Shown here: in pieces, positions 53,652-64,000 of the stretch
Layout: every line of letters begins with the position of its first letter
Position numbering within the stretch: the first letter of the stretch is position 1
NCBI RefSeq assembly: GCF_030271515.1
Contig: NZ_JASCXI010000001.1
Location: 911,921 to 975,920, forward strand
Reading direction: 5' to 3'
Length of the DNA: 64,000 nucleotides
From: Erythrobacter oryzae
GTDB lineage: Bacteria > Pseudomonadota > Alphaproteobacteria > Sphingomonadales > Sphingomonadaceae
Position numbers and translations under genes: made by a program
The notes under the pieces: model-generated
What the model was told of the DNA's origin: nothing
Databases searched by the model: none
Seen by the model: only the letters and a program-made list of their open reading frames with translations

Positions 53652-54211
53652 GCGACATGACCCCCTTCATCCAATCTGCCGCGCCGGAGATCGTCCGCGT
53701 CACCATTGTCCAGGGCGAGGCCAAGGCAAGCAGCGACCCGCGCGTCGAGATGAGCACCATCCTCGGCAGCTGCGTCGCCACCTGCCTGTTCGATCCGGTC
53801 TCGCGGGTGGGCGGCATGAACCACTTCCTCCTCGCAGAGCCCCCCAAGCATGTCCGCCATCAGGAATTCGACAGCGACTACGGCCTGTTCCTGATGGAGC
53901 TGCTGATCAACGAGATGCTGGGGATGGGCGCGATCAAGAGCCGGCTGCGCGCGCGGCTTTACGGGGGCGCGAACCTCAACCCCGACCTGTCGCCGATCGG
54001 CACCGCCAATGCCGCCTTTGCCCGGCAGTTCCTCGAACGCGAGCGGATTCCCTGCGTGTTCGAGGATCTCGAGGGCACCCAGGCGCGCCGCATCCAGTTC
54101 CGTCCCGCCAGCGGCCAGGTCCGCGCCCGCCTCGTGCCATCCGACGTTGCCCCTACGGAAAAACCACTGGGGCGGCCGCAATCGGCACTTGGGACGGTCG
54201 AGCTATTCTAG
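53648..54211 (+). CDS. cheD: chemoreceptor glutamine deamidase CheD
   Basis: A 187-residue CheD. STILGSCVATCLFDP contains the catalytic Cys42 and GMNHFLL the catalytic His59, followed by LINEMLGMGAIKSRLRARLYGG. It deamidates Gln residues of receptors and, in some species, aids CheC-type phosphatases. Its ATG overlaps the cheB stop. The gap to cheY is 18 bp. Confidence 0.96.
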   Translation: MSDMTPFIQSAAPEIVRVTIVQGEAKASSDPRVEMSTILGSCVATCLFDPVSRVGGMNHFLLAEPPKHVRHQEFDSDYGLFLMELLINEMLGMGAIKSRLRARLYGGANLNPDLSPIGTANAAFARQFLERERIPCVFEDLEGTQARRIQFRPASGQVRARLVPSDVAPTEKPLGRPQSALGTVELF

Positions 54212-54229
54212 ATTCAAACGGAGCCCATC

Positions 54230-54613
54230 ATGCAAGCCAGCAACCCTGCCCCCATCCGTGTGCTCACGGTCGACGACAGTGCCTCCATGCGCGCGCTCCT
54301 CCTGGGCGCGCTCACCTCGCGCGGCTTTGCCGTGGAACAGTGCGAGGACGGTCAGGAGGCGCTCGAATGGCTCGCCTCCAACGAGGTCGACGTGATCATC
54401 ACCGACATCAACATGCCACGCCTCGACGGCTTCGGGCTGATCGAGAAGCTGCGCACCAGCGCGCTCCATGCCGAGCGCCCGATCCTGGTGCTGACCACCG
54501 AAAGCTCCGACGAGAAGAAGCAGCGCGCCCGCAATGCCGGGGCGACCGGCTGGATCGTCAAGCCCTTCGACGCCGACAAGCTTACCGCCGCGCTGCGCCG
54601 CGTGATCCACTGA
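54230..54613 (+). CDS. cheY: chemotaxis response regulator CheY
   Basis: A 127-residue single-domain receiver. The acidic pair is in TVDDSASM, the phosphoacceptor is Asp59 (IITDINMPRLDG), Thr90 is in LTTES and Lys111 in VKPF. It carries the phosphoryl signal from CheA to the flagellar motor or, in a multi-CheY organism, acts as a phosphate sink. Encoded between cheD and cheW. Confidence 0.95.
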   Translation: MQASNPAPIRVLTVDDSASMRALLLGALTSRGFAVEQCEDGQEALEWLASNEVDVIITDINMPRLDGFGLIEKLRTSALHAERPILVLTTESSDEKKQRARNAGATGWIVKPFDADKLTAALRRVIH

Positions 54614-54642
54614 CCCTGCCCGCCCGAACAGGAACCGCCCCC

Positions 54643-55083
54643 ATGCGCCACGAACTCATCACCTTCGGCATCGCCAGCCAGCGCTTCGGCATCGACATCA
54701 TGACCGTGCGCGAGATCCGCGCCTGGTCGCCCGTCACCCGCCTGCCGCGCGTGCCCGATTATGTCGCGGGCGTGGTCAACCTGCGCGGCGCGGTGCTGCC
54801 GGTGATCGACCTTGCCGCCCGCCTCGGCTGGACGCCGACCGAGGCGACCCCGCGCAACCCGATCATCGTCATCGAGCACGAGGGCCAGATGCGCGGCCTG
54901 ATCGTCCACGACGTCGCCGACATCGTCTCGATCGAGGCCGGCACGCTCCAGCAGCCCGACGCGGTCGGGCACGAGACGATCACCCACTTCCTCGAAGGGA
55001 TCGCCCCGCTGGGCGAGGACATGGTGATGGTGCTCGATCTGGCGCGGCTGATGGCCGACGAGCCGATCGAACTGGCGGCCTGA
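54643..55083 (+). CDS. cheW: chemotaxis coupling protein CheW
   Basis: A 146-residue CheW that links receptors to CheA. It has LITFGIASQRFGIDIMTVREI, LPRVPDYVAGVVNLRGAVLPVIDLAARLG and GLIVHDVADIVSI, the two-barrel CheW core with the NLRG receptor-contact motif. The ATG at 54643 follows AGGAA. It is followed 2 bp later by a small gene with a DxxxQ motif. Confidence 0.96.
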   Translation: MRHELITFGIASQRFGIDIMTVREIRAWSPVTRLPRVPDYVAGVVNLRGAVLPVIDLAARLGWTPTEATPRNPIIVIEHEGQMRGLIVHDVADIVSIEAGTLQQPDAVGHETITHFLEGIAPLGEDMVMVLDLARLMADEPIELAA

Positions 55084-55085
55084 GC

Positions 55086-55394
55086 ATGACCCGCCCCCTC
55101 ACCGCCGCCGCCGGGCGAAGGCCCGCGGGCGCGCCGCATTCGCCTGCGCTGCTTGCCGGAATCGCCGGGCACCTTGCAACCTTCGCCGAGGATGCCGAGG
55201 CCTTCGGGATCGTGCTGTGCAGCGATTACGACGTCGCCACGCGCTATCTCGTGCAGCTTCAGCAGATCGACCGGCTGGCGCAGTCCCTGCGCGAAATGGC
55301 CAATGTGCTCGCCGCCGCCGACCCCGAGGCCGCGGTCGCCGCGATCCGGCTGGGCGAGCTGCGCCTCGCGCTGGAAGCGATCGATGCGCGCTGA
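55086..55394 (+). CDS. small helical che-operon protein with DxxxQ motif, CheT/CheZ-like candidate
   Basis: A 102-residue, mostly helical protein. The central helix LVQLQQIDRLAQSLREMANVL contains Asp62-Arg-Leu-Ala-Gln66, matching the D-x-x-x-Q active-site motif of CheZ phosphatases (DLTGQ) and of the small CheT protein in rhizobial che operons. Overall similarity to CheZ is not evident by eye, and a DxxxQ pattern alone is weak. The position straight after cheW supports a chemotaxis role. It starts 2 bp after the cheW stop and overlaps the next gene. Confidence 0.55.
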   Translation: MTRPLTAAAGRRPAGAPHSPALLAGIAGHLATFAEDAEAFGIVLCSDYDVATRYLVQLQQIDRLAQSLREMANVLAAADPEAAVAAIRLGELRLALEAIDAR

Positions 55395-55686
55395 CCGGGC
55401 GCTGCTCGGGCTGCATGCCGCCGGTGCCACGCTGGCGCTGGCCGCAGCGCTGGTCTGGCCGCGCCCCGGTCAGGCGGCGCTGCTGGTGCCGCTGGGCACC
55501 GGCGACGCGCGCGCCCCGATCGCCTGGGCGGTGCAGGAGAATGCCCCGTTGCTCGCGCTCGACACCTCCCGCGGGCGCGTGATCGCCCGCGTCACCGACA
55601 ATGCCGGCCTGCTGCGCGCGCTCGGCCAGGGCATCCTTCCCCTCGCCGTGCGCGCCCCCGGTTGCGGCGCCGATCTCAGGAGCTAG
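55384..55686 (+). CDS. small exported or membrane-anchored protein of unknown function
   Basis: A 100-residue protein beginning [31 protein letters not shown], a signal peptide or single membrane anchor. After it comes a short domain ([57 protein letters not shown]). It overlaps the preceding gene by 11 bp and ends 4 bp before the next receptor gene, so it is part of the che operon. No family recognised; a periplasmic accessory of the following receptor is possible. Confidence 0.55.
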   Translation: MRADRALLGLHAAGATLALAAALVWPRPGQAALLVPLGTGDARAPIAWAVQENAPLLALDTSRGRVIARVTDNAGLLRALGQGILPLAVRAPGCGADLRS

Positions 55687-55690
55687 AGCC

Positions 55691-57223
55691 ATGATCGTCG
55701 ACGAGATGCACGCGCTGCGCCAGACGGGAATCCGGGTGGTCGGCACACTGGCCTGTGTGGTGAGCGCCATTCTGGTGATCTGGGGTCTTGCCACAGGCGC
55801 CCTGCTGGTGGCGCTGGCGGCGGCCCTGCTGGTCGTGCCGGCGGCAAGCTTCGCGCTCAGCCGCCGCGCCGATCCGGTCGCCCGCCTGACGATGGCCGTC
55901 ACCTGCCCGCTACTCGCCGCCCTGTTGCTGGCGATGGCGAGCGGCACGGGCTGGATCCTCGACATGCACATGACCTTCTTCACCCTGCTCGCGGTGCTGA
56001 CCGCACTGGCCGATTGGCGGGTGATCATCGTCAGCACCGTGGTGATCGCGCTCCACCACCTCGCGCTCAACTTCCTCGCCCCCGCGCTGGTCTTCGACAA
56101 CGGGGCCGACCTGCTGCGGGTGCTGTTTCATGCCCTCGTGGTGCTGGTCGAGGCGGGGGTGCTGATCGTGCTGTGCCGCCAATTCGAGGCGCTGGTGCGC
56201 AACCTCGGCGAAGTGCGCCGTGCCGAAGCCGCGCTCGCGGCCGAACGCAGCGCCGAGCGCGAATTGCTCAACCGGGAGCAGCAGACGGTGCTCTCGGGGC
56301 TGTCCGAGCGGCTGCGCAAGCTCGCGGCGGGCGATCTTGCGAGCCGGCTCGACACCCCCTTCCCGGGCGAATACGACCGTGCCCGCGCGCTGCTCAACCA
56401 GTCCTGCGCCGAGCTCGACCAGCTGGTCGGCGCGGTGGCGCAGACCGCCGATCAGGTCGCGACCGGCGCGCAGGAGTTGCGCGAGGCCTCGTCCGATCTG
56501 GCCGGCAAGACCGAACAGCAGACCGCCGCGATCGAGAGCGCCTTGCGCACGGCGAGTGAACTGCTCCGCGAGATCGAGGCGCAGTCCGGGCTGTGGGCTG
56601 CAACCCGCACGGTCGCGCTCGACGCCAAGACCGACGCCGACCGCGGCGCCGAGGAAATTGCCGCCGCCGCCGAGGCCATCACCCGAATCGAGGCCTCCTC
56701 GGCCGAGATCGGCGAGATGATCGGCTTCATCGACACGATCGCCTTCCAGACCAACCTGCTGGCCCTCAACGCCGGGGTCGAGGCCGCGCGCGCGGGCGAG
56801 GCAGGCAAGGGCTTTGCCGTGGTCGCAGGCGAGGTGCGCGAGCTCGCCCAGCGCTCGGCCCAGTCGGCGACCGCGATCAAGGCGCTGGTCGCCACTTCCA
56901 AGGACGAGGTCGCGATCGGGGTCGCGCGGGTGCAGCAGCTCGTCACCCTGCTTGCCTCGCTGGTCGCGCGCTTCTCTGACATTGCCGGGCAGGTCGACAC
57001 CATCGCGCAAGGCTCCGAAGGCTCGCTCGAGGCGATCCGCCGGATCAATGCCGCGATGGGCCTGCTCGACCGCGGGATGCAGCAGAACGCCGCGATGGCC
57101 GAACAGACCAGCGCCGCCTCGGTCGAACTGCTGCGCAGCGCCGAGGACCTGAGCGACCAGGTGTCGCGCTTCCGGCAGCCGGACAGCGCCGCCGCCATCC
57201 CGCAACTCAGCCGCGCCGCTTGA
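55691..57223 (+). CDS. methyl-accepting chemotaxis protein with polytopic membrane sensor
   Basis: A 510-residue receptor. The first 180 residues contain about five or six hydrophobic helices ([87 protein letters not shown]), an integral membrane sensor with no large periplasmic domain. A HAMP-like linker ([25 protein letters not shown]) and the signalling tip [39 protein letters not shown] follow. No tether tail. The His-containing membrane helices could bind haem or a hydrophobic ligand, but this is open. Confidence 0.92.
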   Translation: MIVDEMHALRQTGIRVVGTLACVVSAILVIWGLATGALLVALAAALLVVPAASFALSRRADPVARLTMAVTCPLLAALLLAMASGTGWILDMHMTFFTLLAVLTALADWRVIIVSTVVIALHHLALNFLAPALVFDNGADLLRVLFHALVVLVEAGVLIVLCRQFEALVRNLGEVRRAEAALAAERSAERELLNREQQTVLSGLSERLRKLAAGDLASRLDTPFPGEYDRARALLNQSCAELDQLVGAVAQTADQVATGAQELREASSDLAGKTEQQTAAIESALRTASELLREIEAQSGLWAATRTVALDAKTDADRGAEEIAAAAEAITRIEASSAEIGEMIGFIDTIAFQTNLLALNAGVEAARAGEAGKGFAVVAGEVRELAQRSAQSATAIKALVATSKDEVAIGVARVQQLVTLLASLVARFSDIAGQVDTIAQGSEGSLEAIRRINAAMGLLDRGMQQNAAMAEQTSAASVELLRSAEDLSDQVSRFRQPDSAAAIPQLSRAA

Positions 57224-57271
57224 GGAATTCCACTACGCACTCCCGTCAAACAACACCCAAGGAGCTTTGAA

Positions 57272-58723
57272 ATGTCCGCCGATCCGTTGCAGGAGCGTCT
57301 CGATTACTACGGCCTCGCCGAGGTCCGTCAGTCCACGCTCACAGGAGTCGGCCGGGCGCTGAAACGCCGGCTCGACGGGGCGCTGGACGGTTTCTACAAG
57401 GTCATCGCATCGCGCAAGGAACTGTCGGACCATTTCGACAGCCCGCAGCAGATGGGCCGCGCCAAGGCCATGCAGGCCGAGCACTGGACGGCGGTGTTCC
57501 GCGACGGTGTGGACCGGCGCTTCTACGATCGCGCCACCCGCATCGGGAATGTCCACGCGCGCATCGGGCTTGAGCCCAAGTGGTATGTGGGCGCCTACGG
57601 CCTCGTGCTCGACGAGCTGATCACCGCGATCATCGCTCCGGGCTGGCGCGCGTGGCTGCCGTGGAAGCGCGTGCAGGCGCGGCAGGTCGCGATCCTGGTC
57701 AAGGTCGCGCTGCTCGACATCGACCTTGCGCTCTCGGGCTACTTCCACAATTCCGAGGAGCGCGTGCGAACGCTGGTCAGCGACAAGCTCGGCTCCGCTC
57801 TGCGCGAGGTCGCCTCGGGCGATCTCACCGCGCGGATCGACGGCTTTCCGCCCGAATATGCGCAGGTCCAGCATGACTTCAACGCCGCGCTCGGCACGCT
57901 GGCCGCGACGCTCGGCAATGTCATGAGCGGGATGCAGGCGATGAATGCGGGCGCGACCGAGATCCGCTCGGCCGCCGACGACCTGTCGCGCCGCACAGAG
58001 GAACAGGCCGCCAATCTCGAGGAGACCGCCACCGCGATCGTCTCGATCAACGCCAGCGTCCAGGAAAGCGCCTCGACCAGCGCGAGCGCGCGCCGGACCA
58101 TCACCGACACGACCACGCGCGCCGCCGACGGCTCGCAGATCGTCTCCGAGGCGGTCGGCGCGATGCAGCAGATCGAAAGCTCCTCGCAGGAGATCAACTC
58201 GATCATCGCCGTGATCGAGAGCATCTCGTTCCAGACCAACCTGCTGGCACTGAACGCCGGCGTCGAGGCTGCGCGCGCAGGCGAGGCGGGCAAGGGCTTT
58301 GCGGTGGTCGCCAACGAAGTCCGCGCGCTCGCGCAGCGCTGCGCCGAGGCCGCCGACGAGGTCAAGGCGCTGATCTCGGTCAGCTCGGTGCAGGTCAGCC
58401 GCGGGGTCGATCTGGTCGGCCGCAGCGGCGAAGCCTTCGCCGGGATCACCCGCGACATCACCGCGCTCTCCGAGGCGATCCAGTCGATCGCCACCTCGGC
58501 GGCGGTGCAGGCGGAAAACCTCTCGCAGATCACGACGGTGGTGGGCGAGCTGGACCGTTCGACCCAGCAGAACGCGGCGATGGCGGAAGAATGCACCGCG
58601 GCGGCGACATCGCTGACGCGCGAGGCGGGGTTGCTCAACAGCGCGCTGGCCCAGTTCACCGTGGGGAGCCACGGTTCGGGTGCCAGCGGCGCGATCGACC
58701 TGCGGCTGAGCTACGCGGCGTGA
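57272..58723 (+). CDS. globin-coupled chemoreceptor (HemAT-like)
   Basis: A 483-residue soluble receptor. Residues 1-170 form a protoglobin-type sensor globin: [35 protein letters not shown], and [20 protein letters not shown] with proximal haem ligand His95. A HAMP-like linker ([24 protein letters not shown]) leads to the signalling tip [28 protein letters not shown]. HemAT-type proteins sense oxygen or NO for aerotaxis. No membrane helix. It closes the chemotaxis cluster, 4 bp from the convergent peptidase gene. Confidence 0.94.
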   Translation: MSADPLQERLDYYGLAEVRQSTLTGVGRALKRRLDGALDGFYKVIASRKELSDHFDSPQQMGRAKAMQAEHWTAVFRDGVDRRFYDRATRIGNVHARIGLEPKWYVGAYGLVLDELITAIIAPGWRAWLPWKRVQARQVAILVKVALLDIDLALSGYFHNSEERVRTLVSDKLGSALREVASGDLTARIDGFPPEYAQVQHDFNAALGTLAATLGNVMSGMQAMNAGATEIRSAADDLSRRTEEQAANLEETATAIVSINASVQESASTSASARRTITDTTTRAADGSQIVSEAVGAMQQIESSSQEINSIIAVIESISFQTNLLALNAGVEAARAGEAGKGFAVVANEVRALAQRCAEAADEVKALISVSSVQVSRGVDLVGRSGEAFAGITRDITALSEAIQSIATSAAVQAENLSQITTVVGELDRSTQQNAAMAEECTAAATSLTREAGLLNSALAQFTVGSHGSGASGAIDLRLSYAA

Positions 58724-58727
58724 GGCG

Positions 58728-60149
58728 TTACTTGCCGGACATGATCGGCGGCGCGGAGGGGATCGGCGTGCCGGTCAGGATCGCGGTGCCCTCGTTCGCA
58801 AGGATCCCGACGACCTGAGTCCAGACCGCGACGTTCTGGCGCAGCTGCACGATGTCGATCTTGTCGAGCGTGTCGTCGGGGGTGTGGTGGAGGTCGAAAT
58901 AGCGGGTGCCGTCCTGCTGCAAATCGACCAGCGCGCCCTTCTGGTCGCGCACGATATTGAGATCCGCGCCGCCGCCCGCGACGTCGGTGCCGCTCGAGAC
59001 GCCGAAGCGCGCGACCGCGAGGGCGATTTTCTTGTGCAGCTCCGGGTTGGTGGTGCGGAAATTCGAATCGAAGCGCCAGATCCGGTCCGCGCCGAAATCG
59101 CTTTCGAGGCCGACGGCGATGGGCTCGTCGATGTGCGCCTTGGAATAGGCGACCGAGCCGAACAGGCCGACTTCCTCTGCGCCCGCAAACAGCACGCGGA
59201 TGGTGCGCAGCGGCTGGCCCGACTTGCCCACATTGAGCGCCGCTGCGGCGATGATCGCGCAGCCCGCCCCGTCGTCGACCGCGCCCGTGCCCGACCACCA
59301 GCTGTCGAGGTGGCAGGCGAGCAGCACCGGCGGGAGCGAGGGATTGCGGCCGACGATCTCGCCCACCACGTTGCCGCTCTGCGTCTGTCCAAGGAAGCGC
59401 GGGGTCAGCACCAGCTTCATGGTGATCGGCCTGCCGCCCGCGCGCGCGAACATCCGTTCGAGGTTGGCCGCATCGGGATTGCTCAAGGCGCCCGCCGGGG
59501 TGGGCGCGACGCCTTCAGGGAAATCGGTGCCGCCGGTGTGGGGGTTACGGTGATCGTCTGTGCCGACCGACTTGATGACGGTGGCGAGCGCGCCCTTCTT
59601 CGCCGCGATCCCCGCCGCGACCCAGCGCGTCGGCCCGGCAAAGCCGTACTGGCTGCCGTCCTGCGTGCGGGTCATGGCGTTGCTGACATAGGCGATCTTG
59701 CCCTTGAGGCTGCCCTCGGGCGCGGCCTGCAACTCGGCGACGCTTTTGAACATCACCACTTCGGCGGTGATCCCTTCGGGGCCGGTCGAGGCCGTGTCCC
59801 CCAGCGGCGCGATGGCGAAGCTCTGCGGGAAGGGGCTGACGATCTCGGCCTTGCCCGGTTCGCCCGGTACCCAGGTGGACATCATGAAGGGCTCGTCGGC
59901 GACATTACGGAAGCCCTGTGCCTTGAGCCATGCCACCGCCCACGCCCGCCCGCGCGCCTCGGCCTCGGTGCCCGCCTGACGCTGGCCGACCTCGGTGGTG
60001 ATCCCCTCGACGAAGTCCCATGCAGCGGTATCGCCCTTGAGCGCATCGTCGGCCACCCGCTCGAGCGGCGGCGGCGGTGCGACAGTTTCAGCGAGAACGG
60101 GAACGGCGAGCGAAAGCGCGGCAAGCGCGGCGAGCGAGGCTTTGGTCAT
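58728..60149 (-). CDS. exported M28 family metallopeptidase
   Basis: A 473-residue peptidase with a signal peptide (LAALAALSLAVPVLA). An inserted protease-associated domain (about 130-270) precedes the catalytic domain, whose zinc ligands lie in ACHLDSWWSGTGAVDDGAGC and AGAEEVGLFGS (Glu base and ligand), with a later His in FDLHHTPDDT. M28 enzymes are aminopeptidases or carboxypeptidases of the periplasm or outside. The ATG at 60149 is chosen; the frame extending to 60278 runs into the palindromic element. Confidence 0.92.
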   Translation of the reverse strand: MTKASLAALAALSLAVPVLAETVAPPPPLERVADDALKGDTAAWDFVEGITTEVGQRQAGTEAEARGRAWAVAWLKAQGFRNVADEPFMMSTWVPGEPGKAEIVSPFPQSFAIAPLGDTASTGPEGITAEVVMFKSVAELQAAPEGSLKGKIAYVSNAMTRTQDGSQYGFAGPTRWVAAGIAAKKGALATVIKSVGTDDHRNPHTGGTDFPEGVAPTPAGALSNPDAANLERMFARAGGRPITMKLVLTPRFLGQTQSGNVVGEIVGRNPSLPPVLLACHLDSWWSGTGAVDDGAGCAIIAAAALNVGKSGQPLRTIRVLFAGAEEVGLFGSVAYSKAHIDEPIAVGLESDFGADRIWRFDSNFRTTNPELHKKIALAVARFGVSSGTDVAGGGADLNIVRDQKGALVDLQQDGTRYFDLHHTPDDTLDKIDIVQLRQNVAVWTQVVGILANEGTAILTGTPIPSAPPIMSGK

Positions 60150-60197
60150 GGCCGCCGGTGCTATCGGCCCGCCGCGTGGCTGTCTAGAGCGGTTTCC

Positions 60198-60440
60198 GAC
60201 CAACCTGACCCGCCCTGATCGCGTTCTGAAGCCCGCTGGATAGGAATGGCGCGCAGCAGGGGCTGGTTGCCCCTGCAAGTGCCGTGACGACGCCAGCGGG
60301 CTTCAGAACGCGACCCCTCCGGGGCGGGCCGAATTGGGCACAGGGCTACGTTGATCGTCGCTCAAGATGCGCTGCATCGCTCGCTCCTCTCGCCTTGCCC
60401 TGTGCCCAATTCGGCTCCGTCAGGGCGGGTCAGGTTGGTC
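60198..60440. repeat. three-armed palindromic element upstream of ettA
   Basis: Outer stem 60198-60218 pairs perfectly (21 bp) with 60420-60440. Arm 1: 60219-60239 with 60293-60313 (21 bp, perfect), its loop holding GCAGGGG/CCCCTGC (60256-60276). Arm 2: 60328-60346 with 60397-60415 (19 bp, perfect), its loop holding GATGC/GCATC. The outer stem continues imperfectly about 15 bp outward. No ORF inside. It fills the divergent intergenic region of the peptidase and ettA genes, so it may also affect their promoters. Origin is probably a non-autonomous palindromic repeat. Confidence 0.8.
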
Positions 60441-60523
60441 AGAACCCGCTCTCGCCGCTTGCCCTTGCCCCTCCCCTTCCCTATCTGCGCCACAACTTTC
60501 CAGACCCCACGAGGACCCATCCG

Positions 60524-62197
<1,674 letters not shown>

Positions 62198-62211
62198 GCC
62201 ATTGACGGGAC

Positions 62212-62242
62212 GCGGCTACCCGGCCTCAAGCCGGGTGGCCGC
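62212..62242 (+). terminator. hairpin after ettA
   Basis: GCGGCTACCCGGC pairs with GCCGGGTGGCCGC (12 Watson-Crick pairs and one G-T) around the loop CTCAA, 15 bp after the ettA stop. The following tract is not a clean T run, so it may act as a weak terminator or protect the transcript end. Confidence 0.6.
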
Positions 62243-62372
62243 GCTTGCTCCGGCTTCCCCAATCTTGCCAAAATTGCCAGTTGGGGCGTTCTCCCACTTT
62301 ACCCGTTCTTAATCAGATATACGTCACTCTACCTAACGACATAACAGGTCGCGAAAAGGGCAGTGGGGCGTG

Positions 62373-63056
62373 ATGACAGGTATCGAAGTGCCACTCGAGG
62401 TGGCCGCAATACTGTGTGCGGGATGCGCCGCTGCCGGGGCCTGGTTCGCGGGCACACGCGCCAGCCGCCGTCTCGATCCGCGCCGCCCAGCCGACGCCGG
62501 TCCGCTCGGCGCGATCCACAATCCCGAGGTCTTCTCCAAGGCGGTCGATCTGGCCGCGCGCCGCAACGCCATGCGCGCCGCCTCGCAGGCGGTGCTGCAC
62601 GGGCGGATCGACCAGATGGAAAAGCTCGGCCCGCTCTGGAACAGCGATACCCACGCCGAAGTCCGCGCGCATGTCGCCGCGGTCATGCGCGCGAGCCTGC
62701 GCCGCGGGGACCGCATGGCACAGGCCGAGGGCGCGGGCTTCACCATCACCCTGTCGGGGGCCGACGAGCGCGCCGCAGTGCGCATCGCCGACCGCCTGCG
62801 CCGCCGGCTCGGCCAGCTGCGCCTCCCGCAGGTCGGTAGCGAAGCGCGGCTGACCGCGAGCTTCGGTGTTGCGGCCGAAGGCTTCGGCGACGGCGGTGAC
62901 AGCATCGCCCGGCGCGCGCGCCGCGCGCTCGATGCGGCGGTCGCCAAGGGCGCAGACCATGTCGTGCCGGCGAGCGAGATCGAGGAGATCATGCTCCTGC
63001 CCGCCCCGACGCCCTCGCCCGCGGGCGGCCCGGCCCCCTCCGCCTCGGCGGCTTGA
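62373..63056 (+). CDS. membrane-anchored GGDEF-like protein with degenerate active site
   Basis: A 227-residue protein. A hydrophobic N-terminus (VPLEVAAILCAGCAAAGAWFAG) probably anchors it. The rest follows the diguanylate cyclase fold: AVLHGRIDQMEKL, VRAHVAAVMRASLRRGDRMAQAEGAGFTITLSGADERAAVRIADRLRRRL, TASFGVA and ARRALDAAVAKGADHV. The signature GGDEF is EGAGF, so c-di-GMP synthesis is very unlikely; it may bind a nucleotide or serve as a regulatory partner. Start at the ATG at 62373 or the overlapping GTG at 62370. Confidence 0.7.
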   Translation: MTGIEVPLEVAAILCAGCAAAGAWFAGTRASRRLDPRRPADAGPLGAIHNPEVFSKAVDLAARRNAMRAASQAVLHGRIDQMEKLGPLWNSDTHAEVRAHVAAVMRASLRRGDRMAQAEGAGFTITLSGADERAAVRIADRLRRRLGQLRLPQVGSEARLTASFGVAAEGFGDGGDSIARRARRALDAAVAKGADHVVPASEIEEIMLLPAPTPSPAGGPAPSASAA

Positions 63057-63060
63057 CCGG

Positions 63061-63654
63061 TCAGGGCGAGACCCAGCGCCCCTCCCAGCCCGCCGCACCA
63101 TCATCGCCGGTGCGGGTGAACTGCGCTCGCACATGGCCGGTGTGGGCGAGATAGAGCCAGTCGAGCGCGGTCAGCGTGATCCTCAGCAGGGCGAAATTCT
63201 CGCGCGCGGGGACGAGCTGGTCATCCGAAGGCTCCACGCCCTCGAATTCGGGCGGCAGGCCCGAGGTCGGCGCGTCCGATCCCGCCCCCGGCCCCTCCCC
63301 CAGATAGCAGCGCCGCGCGAAATTGGTGCTGGCGCTCCAGGCCGCATCGACCTCCGGGCCGGAGGAAAGGATCTCGCCCACCCCGCGCGCGCGGATCTGG
63401 ATCTTGGCGCCCTTGTCGTAGAACAGCACCGCGACGCGCGGGTCGGCTGCGATGGCCGCGGCCTTGGGCGCGCGGGTATCGGTGTGGAGCCGCAGCCGCC
63501 ACGCCGAGCTGTCGAAGGCGCGAAGCACCATCACCCGGGCATCGACATCGGCGGTGACGATCACCGGCGTGTGCATCGGCGACTTGCGGTCGCGGGGTGC
63601 GCGAATCAGCCGGTCGCGGCAGTCGGTGAGGCAGGCATCGAGGGTGTCGAACAT
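63061..63654 (-). CDS. pyridoxamine 5'-phosphate oxidase family protein
   Basis: A 197-residue flavin-binding split-barrel protein. RLRLHTDTRAPKAAAIAADPRVAVLFYDKGAKIQIRARGVGEIL is the FMN-binding core of the PNPOx-like superfamily, and WLYLAHTGHVRAQF is near the C-terminus. Members range from pyridoxal oxidases to haem-utilisation and F420-dependent proteins; this one is probably a general FMN reductase-type protein. It ends 4 bp after the convergent GGDEF-like gene. Confidence 0.8.
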   Translation of the reverse strand: MFDTLDACLTDCRDRLIRAPRDRKSPMHTPVIVTADVDARVMVLRAFDSSAWRLRLHTDTRAPKAAAIAADPRVAVLFYDKGAKIQIRARGVGEILSSGPEVDAAWSASTNFARRCYLGEGPGAGSDAPTSGLPPEFEGVEPSDDQLVPARENFALLRITLTALDWLYLAHTGHVRAQFTRTGDDGAAGWEGRWVSP

Positions 63655-63832
63655 CGCCGCGTGCCTTTGGCCGCAACCGCGCGCGCGTCAAGGCTTGCGC
63701 AGCGGCGTTCAGCCTCGCCGCATTTTTTCTGAACATCGGCGAGCCGGTTCATCGCTGCGACAGTCTGCGGGGTCTATTGCCACACCATCACAACAGGCCT
63801 GTGGTGGGCTGGCGATACTGGAGGCACTTGCC

Positions 63833-64000
63833 ATGAAGTCATTTTTTGCGCCCCTCGCCAGAACCGGCGGATCGCTGGCCGCGCTCGCCGCGGCGCTGGC
63901 CGTCGCGCTGCCCGCCGTGCCCGCTGCGGCGCAGGCGGAGGATTCGCCGCGCAGCGGCCGCCCCGAGCGCCCCGCTCGGCCCTCGCGCGCCGAGGTGACC
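63833..64000 (+). CDS. exported protein, N-terminal part only
   Basis: The frame is open to the window edge (56 codons). It begins with a signal peptide (GGSLAALAAALAVALPAVPAAAQA) followed by a Pro/Arg-rich segment (SPRSGRPERPARPSRAEVT). GGAGG stands 8 nt before the ATG at 63833. The mature domain lies outside the window, so no function can be given. Confidence 0.7.
   Translation, partial: MKSFFAPLARTGGSLAALAAALAVALPAVPAAAQAEDSPRSGRPERPARPSRAEVT

Overview
The window is GC-rich chromosomal DNA with tightly packed, often overlapping genes. It most likely comes from an alphaproteobacterium of the Sphingomonadales, Erythrobacteraceae-like. This rests on the aroQ-accB-accC order, a GTA-type holin, two large TonB-dependent receptors, an alphaproteobacterial che operon with cheD, and receptors ending in a DDWSEF tail. 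The assignment is inferred from gene content; no rRNA is present.

Layout. 1-3.5 kb: a molybdenum hydroxylase of the isoquinoline 1-oxidoreductase type with its maturation genes (XdhC-like, MocA-like). 3.6-14.6 kb: housekeeping and regulatory genes, including a CitE-like lyase, aroQ-accB-accC, a TetR/SnoaL-like divergent pair with a visible operator, a type II NADH dehydrogenase, an Lrp regulator, a degenerate sensor kinase and a polysaccharide deacetylase. 14.7-14.9 kb: tRNA-Ile2(CAU) and tRNA-Pro(UGG).

14,860-26,041 is an 11.2 kb integrative, probably mobilisable element inserted at the 3' end of tRNA-Pro and bounded by a 21-bp exact direct repeat. It carries a tyrosine integrase lacking the usual first catalytic Arg, a three-gene operon ending in a DEDD exonuclease, a KfrA-like DNA-binding protein behind a symmetric four-half-site operator, and a small protein whose C-terminus copies the SSB tail (DDIPF). 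A 460-bp non-coding segment follows with two related three-way-junction palindromes, then a MobV relaxase with a long coiled coil and a methyltransferase/endonuclease pair. This is the most unusual part of the window.

26-35 kb: a GNAT acetyltransferase, a cytochrome P450, GH13 and GH92 glycosidases around an AraC regulator, a VIT-family transporter and an SDR dehydrogenase. 34.8-58.7 kb: signal transduction. It holds a CheB-like protein that lost its catalytic His, five methyl-accepting receptors (one with a globin sensor), an HD-GYP protein with a substituted HD motif, two paralogous TonB receptors each containing an EF-hand loop, and a complete operon STAS-cheA-cheR-cheB-cheD-cheY-cheW. Behind cheW lie two small unknown genes, the first with a CheZ/CheT-like DxxxQ motif. 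No flagellar genes are in the window.

58.7-64 kb: an M28 peptidase and ettA divergent around a large three-armed palindromic element, a degenerate GGDEF protein, a pyridoxamine-phosphate-oxidase-like protein, and the start of an exported protein cut by the window edge.
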